From: Hyphomicrobiales bacterium
GTDB lineage: Bacteria; Pseudomonadota; Alphaproteobacteria; Rhizobiales; Rhizobiaceae
Direction: 5' to 3'
Assembly: GCA_900469965.1 (NCBI GenBank)
Contig: UBZP01000007.1
Span: 62,001 to 126,000, forward strand
DNA length: 64,000 nt
Position numbers and translations under genes: made by a program. Numbering within the stretch: the first letter of the stretch is position 1; each line of letters opens with the position of its first letter. Positions 29,655-38,998 of this stretch are shown piece after piece. Under the pieces are notes generated by a model. The model did no database searches, was not told where the DNA came from, and saw only the letters and a list, made by a program, of their open reading frames with translations.

Positions 29655-29898
29655 GTATGTCGGTGTGTCACGTTGCGCCTCGATAGCTCAGGCTGGCTTC
29701 TTTGGTTGGCTGCCTGGTCGCGCACCTCGGCCTGCTGCATGGTGATCGCCATCAAGACGGCGTCAATCGACTTGTCGAGGGCTTGAGAGCAAATTGACAC
29801 CACAGGAGGGGGCCAAGCCACCGCCGATGTCACCGGACACCGCCTTTCGCGACCACCCCGATGACCTCGGAGCACGTGGGTTCACTCAGACGGGAGGC

Positions 29899-30735
29899 TT
29901 ACCTTTCACTGGCCAGACTGCTGAAGGCCGCGATTTGTGCTTTGATTGCCTGTTCCGTTGGTAACCGCTCCATGGAGCTCGCGCCATAGAACCCGTCGCA
30001 GACCTTGCAGCGGGAGAGCACATAGGCGGCGTCGTCCGGCATGGCGATCGGGCCTCCGTGGCAGAGCACGATGACGTCGTCCCGCACCGAGCGGGCCGCC
30101 TCCGACCAGCCATTGATGCGTTCGACGCATTCGTCGAGCGTGACCGTCGTCTCAGCCCCGATCGCGCCGCCGCTCGTCAGTCCGAGATGGCACACGACGA
30201 TATCCGCTCCAGCCTTGGTCATGGCGACGGCGTCGTTCTCTCCGAAGACATAGGGCGTCGTGAGCATATCCTTCGCATGAGCGCGCGCAATGATGTCGAT
30301 CTCAAGGTCGAAGCTCATCCCGGTCTCCTCCAGATTGGCGCGGAAGGTGCCATCGATCAGGCCGACCGTCGGGAAGTTCTGGATTCCGGCAAACCCCATG
30401 GCCTTCAACTTATCGAGGAACAGGTCGGGCAGCATGAAAGGATCGGTTCCGTTGACGCCGGCCAGCACCGGCGTGTGACGCACCACGGGAAGCACCTCCC
30501 GTCCCATGTCCCGCACGATGTCATTGGCATTGCCGTAGGCCATCAGGCCGGCCAGAGAGCCACGGCCGGCCATGCGGTATCGGCCGGAATTGTAGATCAC
30601 GATCAGATCGATGCCACCGGCTTCCTCGCTTTTGGCCGAAAGGCCGGTGCCGGCGCCGCCGCCGATGATCGGTCTCCCCTCAGCGATCTTGCGGCGCAGG
30701 CGATCCAGGATTTCCTTGCGTGAATGGCGATTCAT
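29899..30735 (-). CDS. TIM-barrel protein equivalent to the C-terminal domain of Tm-1 (PEP hydrolase-like)
   Basis: A 278-residue TIM-barrel protein of the phosphoenolpyruvate-hydrolase-like family. Visible segments are the Gly-rich [19 protein letters not shown] near residue 19, [11 protein letters not shown] near 90, [13 protein letters not shown] near 117, and [17 protein letters not shown] near 188. In plants and many other organisms this domain forms the C-terminal half of Tm-1-like proteins, whose N-terminal half is the UPF0261 domain. Here that half is the separate gene 98 bases upstream (30834-32030), so the two are almost surely co-transcribed partners. The enzymatic activity is not established. 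Confidence 0.85.
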   Translation of the reverse strand: MNRHSRKEILDRLRRKIAEGRPIIGGGAGTGLSAKSEEAGGIDLIVIYNSGRYRMAGRGSLAGLMAYGNANDIVRDMGREVLPVVRHTPVLAGVNGTDPFMLPDLFLDKLKAMGFAGIQNFPTVGLIDGTFRANLEETGMSFDLEIDIIARAHAKDMLTTPYVFGENDAVAMTKAGADIVVCHLGLTSGGAIGAETTVTLDECVERINGWSEAARSVRDDVIVLCHGGPIAMPDDAAYVLSRCKVCDGFYGASSMERLPTEQAIKAQIAAFSSLASER

Positions 30736-30833
30736 GAAGCTTCCTCCGAGTAATTTCAGCAAGACCGCGCAGCGGCTTGCGGCCAAAACGACACAGTAGC
30801 GAGTTCTCGCGGTTTAAAGAAAAGCGGGCACTC

Positions 30834-32030
30834 TCAGGCGGTGATGTCGTGGAAATGGGTAACAAGGGCGGCTGCGAGTTCAGGACTGTTGATATGGGCG
30901 TCGACTTCGATCAATTGCCGGTTCGGCGCGGTCTTCCAGCCGGCGCGGATGGCCGAAAACAGGGCTTCGTCGGCGGCAGGGTCATAAAACGGCTGCCCCG
31001 GAGCGTCGATCGCCGATACCCCCTGCAGCGGCAGCAGGAAGCGGACTGGTCCTTCCATGCGGTTCAGCCTCTCGACGATGAACGCGCCAATGCGCTGGTT
31101 CTCCTCCGGCGTGGTACGCATCAGCGTCACCTGGGCATTGTGCACATGGAGCCGGCGGTCGCGGAACTCGGCCGGCACGGTCTCCTTCGCGCCGAAATTG
31201 ACCATGTCCAAGGCGCCGACCGAACCGACATAAGGAATTCCGGTGCGGATGATCGCGCCGAAGCGGTCTTGGGTCGCGGGAAAGACGCCTCCCACCAAAA
31301 GGTCCGGAACCTCCGTCGTCGTGACGTCGATGACCCCCTGCAGCAGACCGGAATCCGCCAGTTTCTCCATCGACCTGCCGCCCACGCCGGTGGCGTGAAA
31401 GACGAATAGCTCGTAACTCTCGCCCAACATGTCCCTCAACTGTGTGACACAGGCCGTCGTCACGCCAAACATGGTGATACCGATGGCTGGCCGGTCGTCT
31501 ACGGAGGAAGCAGGCGGATGCAGCGCCATGCCGGCGGCGGCATGTGCGGCATTGCGGATCACCTTGCGGGATATAGCGTTGAGGCCGGCAATATCGACGA
31601 CAGAGTACATCATGGCTATGTCGTTGGGTCCGATATAGGGGGCCACGTTGCCAGATGCGACCGTGGAGACCATCAGCTTTGGCAGCCCCACGGGCAGGTC
31701 CCGCATGGCCTGGGTCACGAGGGCCGTATTGCCGGTGCCTCCGAGCCCGAGAACCGCGCCGACGTCTTTGCATTCCCGCAGAAATACGGACAATGCCTCT
31801 GCCATCGCGGCAATGGCCTTGCCGCGGTCGGTCTGTTCGAGCACCGCCGGGGCGCCCGCCGGGTGGCATGCGGCCACATCCTTGGCCGGAATATCTGCAC
31901 CCGGATGCGCGCCCTGCGTGCCGACATCGATCAAAATTGCCTCGGCGCCTGCCTGCCTGACAGCGCTCCGGGCATAGTCCAGCTCCGCGAACTTTGTGTC
32001 GCAAGTGCCGATGATATAAGCCTTTCCCAT
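30834..32030 (-). CDS. Tm-1-like ATP-binding (UPF0261) protein
   Basis: A 398-residue protein of the UPF0261/Tm-1 N-terminal family. Typical parts are the start [36 protein letters not shown] near 93, [23 protein letters not shown] near 122, and [19 protein letters not shown] near 217. The plant homologue in Tm-1 binds nucleotide and inhibits tobamovirus replication; the bacterial role is unknown. It is the first gene of the leftward arm of a divergon with a GntR regulator at 32160. A catabolic or repair role linked to the rightward sugar genes is an inference from arrangement. Confidence 0.88.
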   Translation of the reverse strand: MGKAYIIGTCDTKFAELDYARSAVRQAGAEAILIDVGTQGAHPGADIPAKDVAACHPAGAPAVLEQTDRGKAIAAMAEALSVFLRECKDVGAVLGLGGTGNTALVTQAMRDLPVGLPKLMVSTVASGNVAPYIGPNDIAMMYSVVDIAGLNAISRKVIRNAAHAAAGMALHPPASSVDDRPAIGITMFGVTTACVTQLRDMLGESYELFVFHATGVGGRSMEKLADSGLLQGVIDVTTTEVPDLLVGGVFPATQDRFGAIIRTGIPYVGSVGALDMVNFGAKETVPAEFRDRRLHVHNAQVTLMRTTPEENQRIGAFIVERLNRMEGPVRFLLPLQGVSAIDAPGQPFYDPAADEALFSAIRAGWKTAPNRQLIEVDAHINSPELAAALVTHFHDITA

Positions 32031-32097
32031 TGTTATTCCTCCCTTTTCCTCACCGTCTCCTCACGGCGGAGTGGATCTGCAGAAAACTCCATGTTGC

Positions 32098-32127
32098 ATA
32101 TTGTATATTATTTAGGATATTGCATAC
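32098..32127. promoter_or_regulatory. Repeated AT-rich motif in the GntR divergent promoter
   Basis: ATATTGTATAT at 32098-32108 and ATATTGCATAC at 32117-32127, nine of eleven bases identical, 19 bases apart (nearly two helical turns). They lie 33-62 bases before the GntR ATG and 68-97 before the divergent Tm-1-like ATG. Position and spacing fit a regulator site controlling both directions. Confidence 0.5.
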
Positions 32128-32159
32128 TTAGTCATCGAAATCCAGACGGAAACGACGCC

Positions 32160-32825
32160 ATGAATGCCCCCCATCATCAGACCCTTCGAGAGCGGATCTA
32201 CGAGGAAATCGTTCGCCTCATCGTATCGGGAGAGTTGCCGAGCGGCGTGTCGATCGACGAGAAGCTGCTGACGGAGCGCCTCCAGGTGAGCCGCACGCCG
32301 TTTCGCGAGGCGATCGGCACGCTTGCCAAGGAAGGCCTGATCGAGATCAAGCCCTATCGCGGCTTCTTCGTCCGCAGCTTCAGCCGCAAGGAGGTCGGTG
32401 ATCTCTACGAATTGCGCAAGACGCTGGAATGCTTTGCCGTGGAACTGGCGGTCCCGCAGATGAGCGATGCCCATATCGCTGGCTTCGAGCGGCTGCTCGA
32501 CGAGGCGGTGGCGGCGCTGCGGCGGGGTGACCTTGAGACCTATGGCGCGCGCGACAGGGAATTCCACGAGACCATCGCCGAACTATCGGGCAGCGCGCCC
32601 CTCATCGAAACGCTCTCGCGACTGGCCTTGCAAATCCAGATCTGCCGCACCATTGCCAATGAAAGCAGGGAGTTCGCCGAACGGGCAGCGCAGGAACGAG
32701 ATCAGATCCTGCAGGCTTTCAGGGCTCGCGACATTCCGCAGGCAAAGGCGCTGATGCATGCGCATATCAGCGACGTACAGCACGCGGTGCTCGCACGCTT
32801 CAAGAAGGAACCCCCGGCGGCATAG
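32160..32825 (+). CDS. GntR-family regulator (FCD subfamily)
   Basis: A 221-residue regulator with winged HTH (LRERIYEEIVRLIVSGEL, then LTERLQVSRTPFREAIGTLAKEGL, about residues 9-60) and a C-terminal all-helical FCD ligand domain (about 75-215) with candidate metal ligands Asp and His in RDREFHETIAEL and HAHISDVQHAV. It sits between the Tm-1-like pair and the importer operon and is the natural regulator of both. Start ATG at 32160. Confidence 0.92.
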   Translation: MNAPHHQTLRERIYEEIVRLIVSGELPSGVSIDEKLLTERLQVSRTPFREAIGTLAKEGLIEIKPYRGFFVRSFSRKEVGDLYELRKTLECFAVELAVPQMSDAHIAGFERLLDEAVAALRRGDLETYGARDREFHETIAELSGSAPLIETLSRLALQIQICRTIANESREFAERAAQERDQILQAFRARDIPQAKALMHAHISDVQHAVLARFKKEPPAA

Positions 32826-32837
32826 CCGGGGCAAGGG

Positions 32838-32859
32838 AAGGGGAGGGAGGTCCCCTTTT
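32838..32859 (+). terminator. Intercistronic stem-loop after the GntR gene
   Basis: AAGGGGA (32838-32844) pairs with TCCCCTT (32851-32857), followed by TT, beginning 13 bases after the GntR stop and about 50 before the binding-protein ATG. Probably a partial terminator separating regulator from transport genes. Confidence 0.5.
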
Positions 32860-32909
32860 CCGGCAAACGGGAGGCGGTCCATGCCATGGCCGCTCAAGAG
32901 GAGGAAGCA

Positions 32910-34163
32910 ATGCTGAAATTTCTCGCAGGCAGTGTGGCCGCGCTTGCCATTTTGGCCGGCGGCGCCGTGGCCAATGCCCAGACGCTGAAGATGTGGGGCC
33001 CCGAGCAGATTGCCGAGCCGCTCGTCGCTGAACTCTGGAATGGCATCAAAGCCGATTTCGAGAAGGCCAATCCCGGTGTGACGGTTGAGTTCATGCCGCC
33101 GACCGGCACGATCAGCAACGGCGCCGTACAGGCGGCCATACAGTCCGATGCGGGGCCGGATGTCATCTTGACCAATTCCGGCATCGGCCGCATCACCATC
33201 GTCAGGAATGCCAAGCAGGTCATGCCGCTGACCGAGCAATACGAGAAGCGCGGATGGAAGGACCAGATCTATCCTTGGCTCTACACCGAGCTGAAGGGGC
33301 AGTTCGGGGGCGAGATCTACGAGGTGCCGGATGGGCTGGACGCGCTGGGCATCTGGTACCACAAGGACGTCTTTGCGGCGGCCGGCTGGGAGGTTCCCGA
33401 CACCTGGAAGGGGTTCGAAACCCTGCTGGCGGCCATTGAGGCCAAGGGCCTGCAACCGATCGCCATCGGTCCTCGGACCACCGGTAGCGCCGGCCACCTG
33501 TTCGGCAACCTGCTGCAATCGGCCAGCGGCAAGGAGACGATCGGCCAGGCACTGCGCAAGGAAATAGCCTGGGACGATCCCAAGGTCGCTACCGGTGCAG
33601 TGCGGCTGCAGAAACTGATCGAGGCCGGCTTCATCAAGAAGGAGATGGCGGGCCTCGATCTCGATGGTGCTTCGCGGCTGTGGTTCAACAAGCGCGCCGC
33701 GATGTTCGTCGCCGGTCCCTGGTTCACTGCCAATGCGCGCAAGGCCGGGTATGATCTTGCCAATGCCGGCTATGCGCCGATGCCTTCCGATCTTCCTGGC
33801 GAGGCCATTCCGACCGGAGGCGTGGGCTGGAGCTGGCTTGTGCCGGTTAATTCCAAGCAGCCTGACCTCGCGATGAAATGGATCGATTTCATGCTGTCCG
33901 ACGCCGTGATGAAGAAGCGCGCTCAGGCGCCGGCCAGCACCATGATCTACCCCCGTGAGCTCAAAGGCATCGAGCCGTCGACCCCTGTGCTCAGGGAGAT
34001 CTTCGCGGCTGCGGCTGGTGGTGTCGGCTACAATCCCAGCGTCTACCTGCCCGCCACGGTCCTCGACACCTATTTCCAAATGATCCAGGGACTGATTTCC
34101 GGACAGGTGACCGGCGCGGCCGGAATGCAGCAGATGCAGGCAAAAATGGCAGAGGCGAAATAG
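32910..34163 (+). CDS. ABC importer substrate-binding protein (family 1)
   Basis: A 417-residue periplasmic binding protein. Signal peptide MLKFLAGSVAALAILAGGA with cleavage at ANA/QTL (about residue 22). The mature protein shows CUT1 features: TLKMWGPEQIAEPL, SDAGPDVILTNS, EVPDGLDALGIWYHKD and RAAMFVAGPWF. The ATG at 32910 follows a GAGGAGG ribosome site. It is unusually rich in Gly and Pro in the ligand-cleft region. The ligand is unknown; a sugar or cyclitol derivative fits the Gfo/Idh/MocA gene downstream. Confidence 0.9.
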   Translation: MLKFLAGSVAALAILAGGAVANAQTLKMWGPEQIAEPLVAELWNGIKADFEKANPGVTVEFMPPTGTISNGAVQAAIQSDAGPDVILTNSGIGRITIVRNAKQVMPLTEQYEKRGWKDQIYPWLYTELKGQFGGEIYEVPDGLDALGIWYHKDVFAAAGWEVPDTWKGFETLLAAIEAKGLQPIAIGPRTTGSAGHLFGNLLQSASGKETIGQALRKEIAWDDPKVATGAVRLQKLIEAGFIKKEMAGLDLDGASRLWFNKRAAMFVAGPWFTANARKAGYDLANAGYAPMPSDLPGEAIPTGGVGWSWLVPVNSKQPDLAMKWIDFMLSDAVMKKRAQAPASTMIYPRELKGIEPSTPVLREIFAAAAGGVGYNPSVYLPATVLDTYFQMIQGLISGQVTGAAGMQQMQAKMAEAK

Positions 34164-34164
34164 C

Positions 34165-35175
34165 GTGACCGTTCGTGAAACGCCCGGGAGCAGCGCTGCT
34201 GCTCCCCTCGGCCACCGGGCCGATGGAGCAATGCTGGCGGATGCCGCCCAAACCCGGCCTGGTCTCGCCAGGACAGCAAAAGGGGAAGCCCGTGGCGACG
34301 GCTTCGACAGCCACGACGCCCGCAGTGCGATAGGGCTGATGACCCCTGCGCTGGTGCTCTACGCGATCTTCAGCCTGCTGCCGATTGCCGCCACCTTCTG
34401 GCTCAGCTTCAACAGTTCGGCCGGTTTCAACACCGCGTCCGCCTTCGTCGGCCTGCACAACTATCAGGCAACGGCGGCCGATCCCATCGTCTGGCAGAGC
34501 CTATGGCACACGTTCCTGTGGCTGATCTACCATGTGGTGCTGGCCGGGGGGCTCGGGCTGGCGCTGGCGCTCGCCATCAGCCGCCTGAAGGTCACGCAGG
34601 TGTTTTTCCGTACGGCCTTTTTCCTGCCGCATCTTGTGTCGCTCGCCGTGGTCGGGGTCATCTGGGCAAATATCTACGATCCGTTCTACGGCCTGCTCAA
34701 TACCGGGCTGACGGAACTGGGGCTTGGTGCCTTCACGCAGGGGTGGCTGTCCGATCCCGCTTTGGTGCTTTTCTCTGTCAATGTCGCAAGCTCGTGGCAG
34801 GGTTTTGGTCTCTACATGCTGCTGTTCATCGCCGGCCTTCAGAGTATCGACCGCGCGCTCTACGATGCGGCTGAGGTCGATGGCGCATCGAGTTGGCAGA
34901 AGCTGGTGCATGTCACATTGCCGGGGCTGCGGGAAGTGACCACCTTCGTCGTGTCGCTGGCTATGATCAACGGCCTCAAGGGTTTCGCGACCGTCTTCGT
35001 CATGACCAATGGTGGCCCATTTTACCAGAGCGAGCTGATCACCACCTACATCTATAGGCTGGCCTTCCAGTCCCAGGATCACGGGCGGGCGGCCGTCCTT
35101 TGCATCCTGCTCAGCCTGCTGGCAATTGCCGTCACTATCGCCTTCAACCGCTGGCGCACGAGGCTTTCCCGATGA
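34165..35175 (+). CDS. ABC importer permease 1 (MalF type)
   Basis: A 336-residue permease with a long polar N-terminal tail (about 52 residues, Ala/Gly/Arg-rich) before six membrane segments. EAA loop: LYDAAEVDGASSWQKLVHVT (near residue 232). GTG start at 34165, one base after the binding-protein stop. It overlaps permease 2 by ATGA. Confidence 0.9.
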   Translation: MTVRETPGSSAAAPLGHRADGAMLADAAQTRPGLARTAKGEARGDGFDSHDARSAIGLMTPALVLYAIFSLLPIAATFWLSFNSSAGFNTASAFVGLHNYQATAADPIVWQSLWHTFLWLIYHVVLAGGLGLALALAISRLKVTQVFFRTAFFLPHLVSLAVVGVIWANIYDPFYGLLNTGLTELGLGAFTQGWLSDPALVLFSVNVASSWQGFGLYMLLFIAGLQSIDRALYDAAEVDGASSWQKLVHVTLPGLREVTTFVVSLAMINGLKGFATVFVMTNGGPFYQSELITTYIYRLAFQSQDHGRAAVLCILLSLLAIAVTIAFNRWRTRLSR

Positions 35176-35999
35176 GTACCCATCACCGCGAATGGCCCGT
35201 CGTGCTCGGCCTGGCGCCTGTCATGCTGTTGATCCTGGCTCCCTTTGCCTGGCTTGTCGTGTCGAGTCTCAAAACCGAGGCCGAGATCGGGCAAGCCGAT
35301 CCCTATGCGTGGCCCGCCGATCTCATGTGGCGCAACTACCAGGATGCCTGGCAGATCGGAGGCTTCGGCGAACTGGTCGGCAACAGCCTGCTCAATCTCG
35401 CCGGCGTCGTGCTATTGTCCCTGCTGACCTGCGCTCCGGCCGGCTATGCCCTGGCGAAGATCCGCTTTCCCGGCCGGGAATGGCTGTTCTACATATTCAT
35501 CCTGGGCCTGACGATCCCGGTCCAGGCCATCGTCATACCGCTCTATCAGGTCCTGTTCGGCCTCAATCTGGTCAATACGCTGTCGGGCATCGTGCTGGCG
35601 CAGGTCAGCAGCGGCATTCCCTTCGGCATTTTCCTGATGAGGAGCTTCTTCATGAGCGTGCCGGACGAACTGGTCGAGGCCGCCAAGATCGACGGGGCAT
35701 CGCATCTGCAGATCCTGACGAAGGTATTGCTGCCGATCTCCACGCCGGCGATCCAGGCGCTGGTCATCATCAGCGCGCTGTCCACCTGGAACGATTTCTT
35801 CCTGCCGCTGATCGTGCTGATCAGTCCCGAGGTGCAAACCCTGCCGCTCGGCCTGGTCAGGTTCGCCAGCACCTATGCTTCCGAGTACCGTCTGGTGTTT
35901 TCCGGCACCGTCATTTCCTTCCTGCCTATCATCATTCTCTACATCCTCATGCAGCGCCGCTTCACCGAGGGCCTGACGCAGGGTGCAATCAAGGGCTGA
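35172..35999 (+). CDS. ABC importer permease 2 (MalG type)
   Basis: A 275-residue permease with six membrane segments and EAA loop LVEAAKIDGASHLQILTKVL (near residue 167). The conserved start LAPFAWLVVSSLKTEAEI is typical of MalG-type partners. Coupled to the upstream permease by ATGA; the next gene starts 2 bases after its stop. Confidence 0.9.
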   Translation: MSTHHREWPVVLGLAPVMLLILAPFAWLVVSSLKTEAEIGQADPYAWPADLMWRNYQDAWQIGGFGELVGNSLLNLAGVVLLSLLTCAPAGYALAKIRFPGREWLFYIFILGLTIPVQAIVIPLYQVLFGLNLVNTLSGIVLAQVSSGIPFGIFLMRSFFMSVPDELVEAAKIDGASHLQILTKVLLPISTPAIQALVIISALSTWNDFFLPLIVLISPEVQTLPLGLVRFASTYASEYRLVFSGTVISFLPIIILYILMQRRFTEGLTQGAIKG

Positions 36000-36001
36000 C
36001 C

Positions 36002-37093
36002 ATGTCACATCACATCCAGCGGGAAATCCGCTACAATTTCGAATTCGACCATCGCATCAAGGCCTGCTTTATCGGCGCCGGCGGCCACGCCTATCGCAAT
36101 GTGTATCCGGCCCTGCGCTATGCACCGGTCGAGCTGCTCGGCATCTGCGACCTCGATATCGCGCGTGCGGCCAAGTTCGCCAGGCTGTTCGGCGCCGAGA
36201 GGGCCTACAGCGATCACCACGAGATGCTCGCGAAGGAAAAGCCCGACCTTGTTTTCCTCGTTACCGCCTATCATCCTGACGGGCGGGTGCAGGCAACCGA
36301 CCTGGCGCACGATGCGCTGAACGCCGGCTCCCATGTCTGGATGGAAAAGCCGACTGCGGCCAGTGTCGAGGAAATCGAGCGACTGATGTCCGCCAGCGCG
36401 GCCGCTGGCCGCATGGTGATGACGGGGTTGAAGAAAACCTTCTTCCCCACCATTGAAAAGCTCAAGGACCTGATCGGCACGCCCGAATTCGGCCGCCTGA
36501 CCTCGATCAACGTGCGATACCCCCAAAGCTTGCCGGCGCCAGGTGAGCGCGGCGACCTCATCAAGATGCAGAGCTTCCTCGACCACATCTATCATCCCGG
36601 CTCGATCCTCAACTTTCTCGGCGGGGAGATCGAGCGGGCGAGCTACGAGTGGGAGCCGGGGACGGGAGCGAGCATCACCACCATGAAGTTCCGCTCGGGC
36701 GCGATCGGCACGCTGCACTTCACGGCCGGCCAGTCCGGCGGCAGCATGTTTGAAAGGGTCGAGGTCGTCGGCGAGGGCGCAAATGCCATTGTCGAGAACG
36801 GCAGCAAGCTTACCTACTTCCGCAGGGCGGAGCTGCCGAGCTATGGCCGTGCCGCCAGTTTCATTCAGCCCGACGCCAATGCCGCACTTGTCTACGAGCC
36901 GGAACATTCGCTGGGGCAACTCTACAACAACAACCTTTTCTATCTTGGATACGTTCCAGAAATTCTGCACCTGACGGACGCCATCCAGTCCGGCCGCCTC
37001 ATCACCAAGGGCACGCTCGAGGTCGCGAGCGAGATCATGAAACTCTTCGAATTCTATCGACGCGCCGATGCCGGTGTCACCATCGAACTTTGA
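36002..37093 (+). CDS. Gfo/Idh/MocA-family oxidoreductase
   Basis: A 363-residue NAD(P)-dependent dehydrogenase. The Rossmann motif ACFIGAGGHAYRNVYPAL is at about residues 21-38, the family EKP motif (WMEKPTAASVEE) near 112 supplies the substrate Lys, and the C-terminal half is the beta-sheet GFO_IDH_MocA domain with DHIYHPGSILN carrying Asp/His catalytic candidates. It lies inside a sugar-importer operon, so it probably oxidises or reduces the imported sugar, cyclitol or a derivative. The exact substrate cannot be read from the sequence. Confidence 0.88.
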   Translation: MSHHIQREIRYNFEFDHRIKACFIGAGGHAYRNVYPALRYAPVELLGICDLDIARAAKFARLFGAERAYSDHHEMLAKEKPDLVFLVTAYHPDGRVQATDLAHDALNAGSHVWMEKPTAASVEEIERLMSASAAAGRMVMTGLKKTFFPTIEKLKDLIGTPEFGRLTSINVRYPQSLPAPGERGDLIKMQSFLDHIYHPGSILNFLGGEIERASYEWEPGTGASITTMKFRSGAIGTLHFTAGQSGGSMFERVEVVGEGANAIVENGSKLTYFRRAELPSYGRAASFIQPDANAALVYEPEHSLGQLYNNNLFYLGYVPEILHLTDAIQSGRLITKGTLEVASEIMKLFEFYRRADAGVTIEL

Positions 37094-37107
37094 TCCGGGA
37101 GCCGCAC

Positions 37108-37488
37108 ATGACGGAAAGCGACATCATTTTCAGGAAGTCGGATGGCGAGTTCGTGCCGACCTCCTGGGGCGAACTGAACTGGAAGATCACGGGCGAGAGC
37201 ACGCCCGGCGCGGAGATGACCTTCGGCACCTGCCGCATCAATCCGGGTGAACGCAACCAGTTGCATTCCCATCCCGATTGCGAGGAAATCCTCTATGTCG
37301 TGTCGGGCAGTTGCGAGCACAAGCTTGGGGACACACTGTATGTCTTGCAACAGGGTGATGCCATCCGTATCCCCCGCAACATCCGCCACTGGGCGCGCGC
37401 TCTCGGCTCCGAGCCGCTGTTCGCGCTGATCATGTTTTCGTCCGGCCAGCGCACGGCCGTGAATCATGAAAGCGCGGGCACCGCCTGA
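37108..37488 (+). CDS. Small cupin protein
   Basis: A 126-residue single-domain cupin. Metal-binding motif 1 is visible as HSHPDCEEILYVVSG (His, His, Glu) and motif 2 as PRNIRHWARAL (His). No signal peptide. In sugar operons such proteins act as isomerases, epimerases or lyases, or bind the substrate; here it follows the Gfo/Idh gene by 14 bases and probably acts on the same compound. Confidence 0.85.
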   Translation: MTESDIIFRKSDGEFVPTSWGELNWKITGESTPGAEMTFGTCRINPGERNQLHSHPDCEEILYVVSGSCEHKLGDTLYVLQQGDAIRIPRNIRHWARALGSEPLFALIMFSSGQRTAVNHESAGTA

Positions 37489-37512
37489 AAGCCGCCCGGC
37501 AGGAGGACAGAG

Positions 37513-38583
37513 ATGGCTTCGATTGCATTGCAGAATATCAGGAAGAGCTACGGCAGCCTGCCGGTCATCCACGGCATCGATGTCACAATCAAGGACGGCG
37601 AATTCATCGTCCTGGTCGGCCCGTCCGGCTGCGGAAAATCCACGCTGCTCAGGATGATCGCCGGGCTGGAATCGATCAGCGACGGCCGGCTTTCGATCGG
37701 AGAAACCGTGGTCAACGACTTCAGGTCAAAGGATCGGGACATCGCCATGGTGTTCCAGAATTATGCGCTCTATCCCCACCTGACGGTCGCCGAAAACATG
37801 GGATTTTCGCTGAAGCTGCGCGGCGTGAACAAGGCCGAGATCGCGCGGCGGGTCGATAATGCGGCGAGGATCCTGGCACTGGAGCCATATCTCGATCGCC
37901 ATCCGCGCCATCTCTCCGGTGGTCAGCGCCAGCGCGTGGCCATGGGCCGGGCCATCGTGCGCGATCCAAAGGTCTTTCTGTTCGACGAGCCCCTGTCTAA
38001 TCTTGATGCCAAGCTGCGCGTGGCGATGCGCGCGGAAATCAAGGAACTGCATCAGCGACTGAAAATCACGACCGTCTATGTTACCCATGACCAGACAGAG
38101 GCGATGACCATGGCGGACCGCATCGTCGTCATGCGCGACGGCATGGTCGAACAGGTCGGCACGCCGCTCGATATCTACGACAATCCCGCGACGACTTTCG
38201 TCGCCGGCTTTATTGGCATGCCACCCATGAACTTGATCAAAGGCCGCATTCAGGCCGACGATTCCAAGATATTCCGCACTGCAAGTGGCATTCCTCTGCC
38301 GCTCCCGCCTGACCGGAAGATCGCGGGCAGCGATCGCGAATTGATCTACGGTGTGCGCCCGGAAAAACTCATCCTGGTCACGCAAGGCGGCGTTCCCGCC
38401 CGTGTTGCGATAGTTGAACCGACGGGGTCGGAGACGCAGGTAACCGTCCGGACGCAAGAGCAGGATCTGACAATACTGCTGCGCGAACGCGTTGCCCTCT
38501 GCCCCGGCGAGACAATAAACCTGGCTGTCAACGCCGCGGATGTTCATCTTTTCGACGCCGCCACCGGTCGGCGTACAGATTGA
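37513..38583 (+). CDS. ABC importer ATPase (MalK/UgpC type)
   Basis: A 356-residue ATPase: Walker [10 protein letters not shown] (near residue 36), signature [10 protein letters not shown] (near 134), Walker [14 protein letters not shown], switch His in [10 protein letters not shown], and a C-terminal TOBE domain (from about 240). It ends the importer operon after a GGAGGAC ribosome site. It resembles the ATPase at 15923-17050 in length and motifs, but each serves its own permeases by position. Confidence 0.93.
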   Translation: MASIALQNIRKSYGSLPVIHGIDVTIKDGEFIVLVGPSGCGKSTLLRMIAGLESISDGRLSIGETVVNDFRSKDRDIAMVFQNYALYPHLTVAENMGFSLKLRGVNKAEIARRVDNAARILALEPYLDRHPRHLSGGQRQRVAMGRAIVRDPKVFLFDEPLSNLDAKLRVAMRAEIKELHQRLKITTVYVTHDQTEAMTMADRIVVMRDGMVEQVGTPLDIYDNPATTFVAGFIGMPPMNLIKGRIQADDSKIFRTASGIPLPLPPDRKIAGSDRELIYGVRPEKLILVTQGGVPARVAIVEPTGSETQVTVRTQEQDLTILLRERVALCPGETINLAVNAADVHLFDAATGRRTD

Positions 38584-38856
38584 GGCAATGAGTGACGTCG
38601 CGCCGAGGCTGCCCATGGCGGCGGGTTGTGCGCCTGGATCCCGGTATCGTCGGAACCCTTTGAGCCTGGTCTCGTCGGCGGCGAGGGGTATCGCCGTTCA
38701 TCTTGGAGCGAAATTCTCTGTTCTGCCGAGCAACCATCTGCGCGTTGCGACTTCCACGCTGACGATCGATGCGATGAGGTGGCTGACGGGATCGTGCTGG
38801 CCGCAGCGCATTGACGCATTTCAGTTTTGTTACGGTAGCGCGTCCGCCATCGCAAG

Positions 38857-38884
38857 TATACTAGAATTGTAATTATGATATAAC
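38857..38884. repeat. Bipartite operator-like repeat, copy 1
   Basis: TATACTA-N10-TATGATATAAC. The same two blocks with the same 10-base gap recur at 38960-38987. The two blocks are themselves imperfect inverted halves of each other. It lies 115 bases before the nucleotidyltransferase-fold gene start. Confidence 0.7.
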
Positions 38885-38959
38885 CATGTTCGGTCTTCGG
38901 GGTCATGGCGCAATCGGGGAACCGATGCAATGAGACGTTGATCGCCAGTTCATGTCCGT

Positions 38960-38987
38960 TATACTATAAACGCGAGTATGATATAAC
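38960..38987. repeat. Bipartite operator-like repeat, copy 2
   Basis: TATACTA-N10-TATGATATAAC, identical blocks and spacing to copy 1, 103 bases downstream. With its flanks it reads GTTATACTATA ... TATGATATAAC, a 9-of-11 inverted repeat. It ends 11 bases before the TTG start at 38999 and overlaps any promoter there. Confidence 0.7.
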
Positions 38988-38998
38988 GAGGAGCTCCC

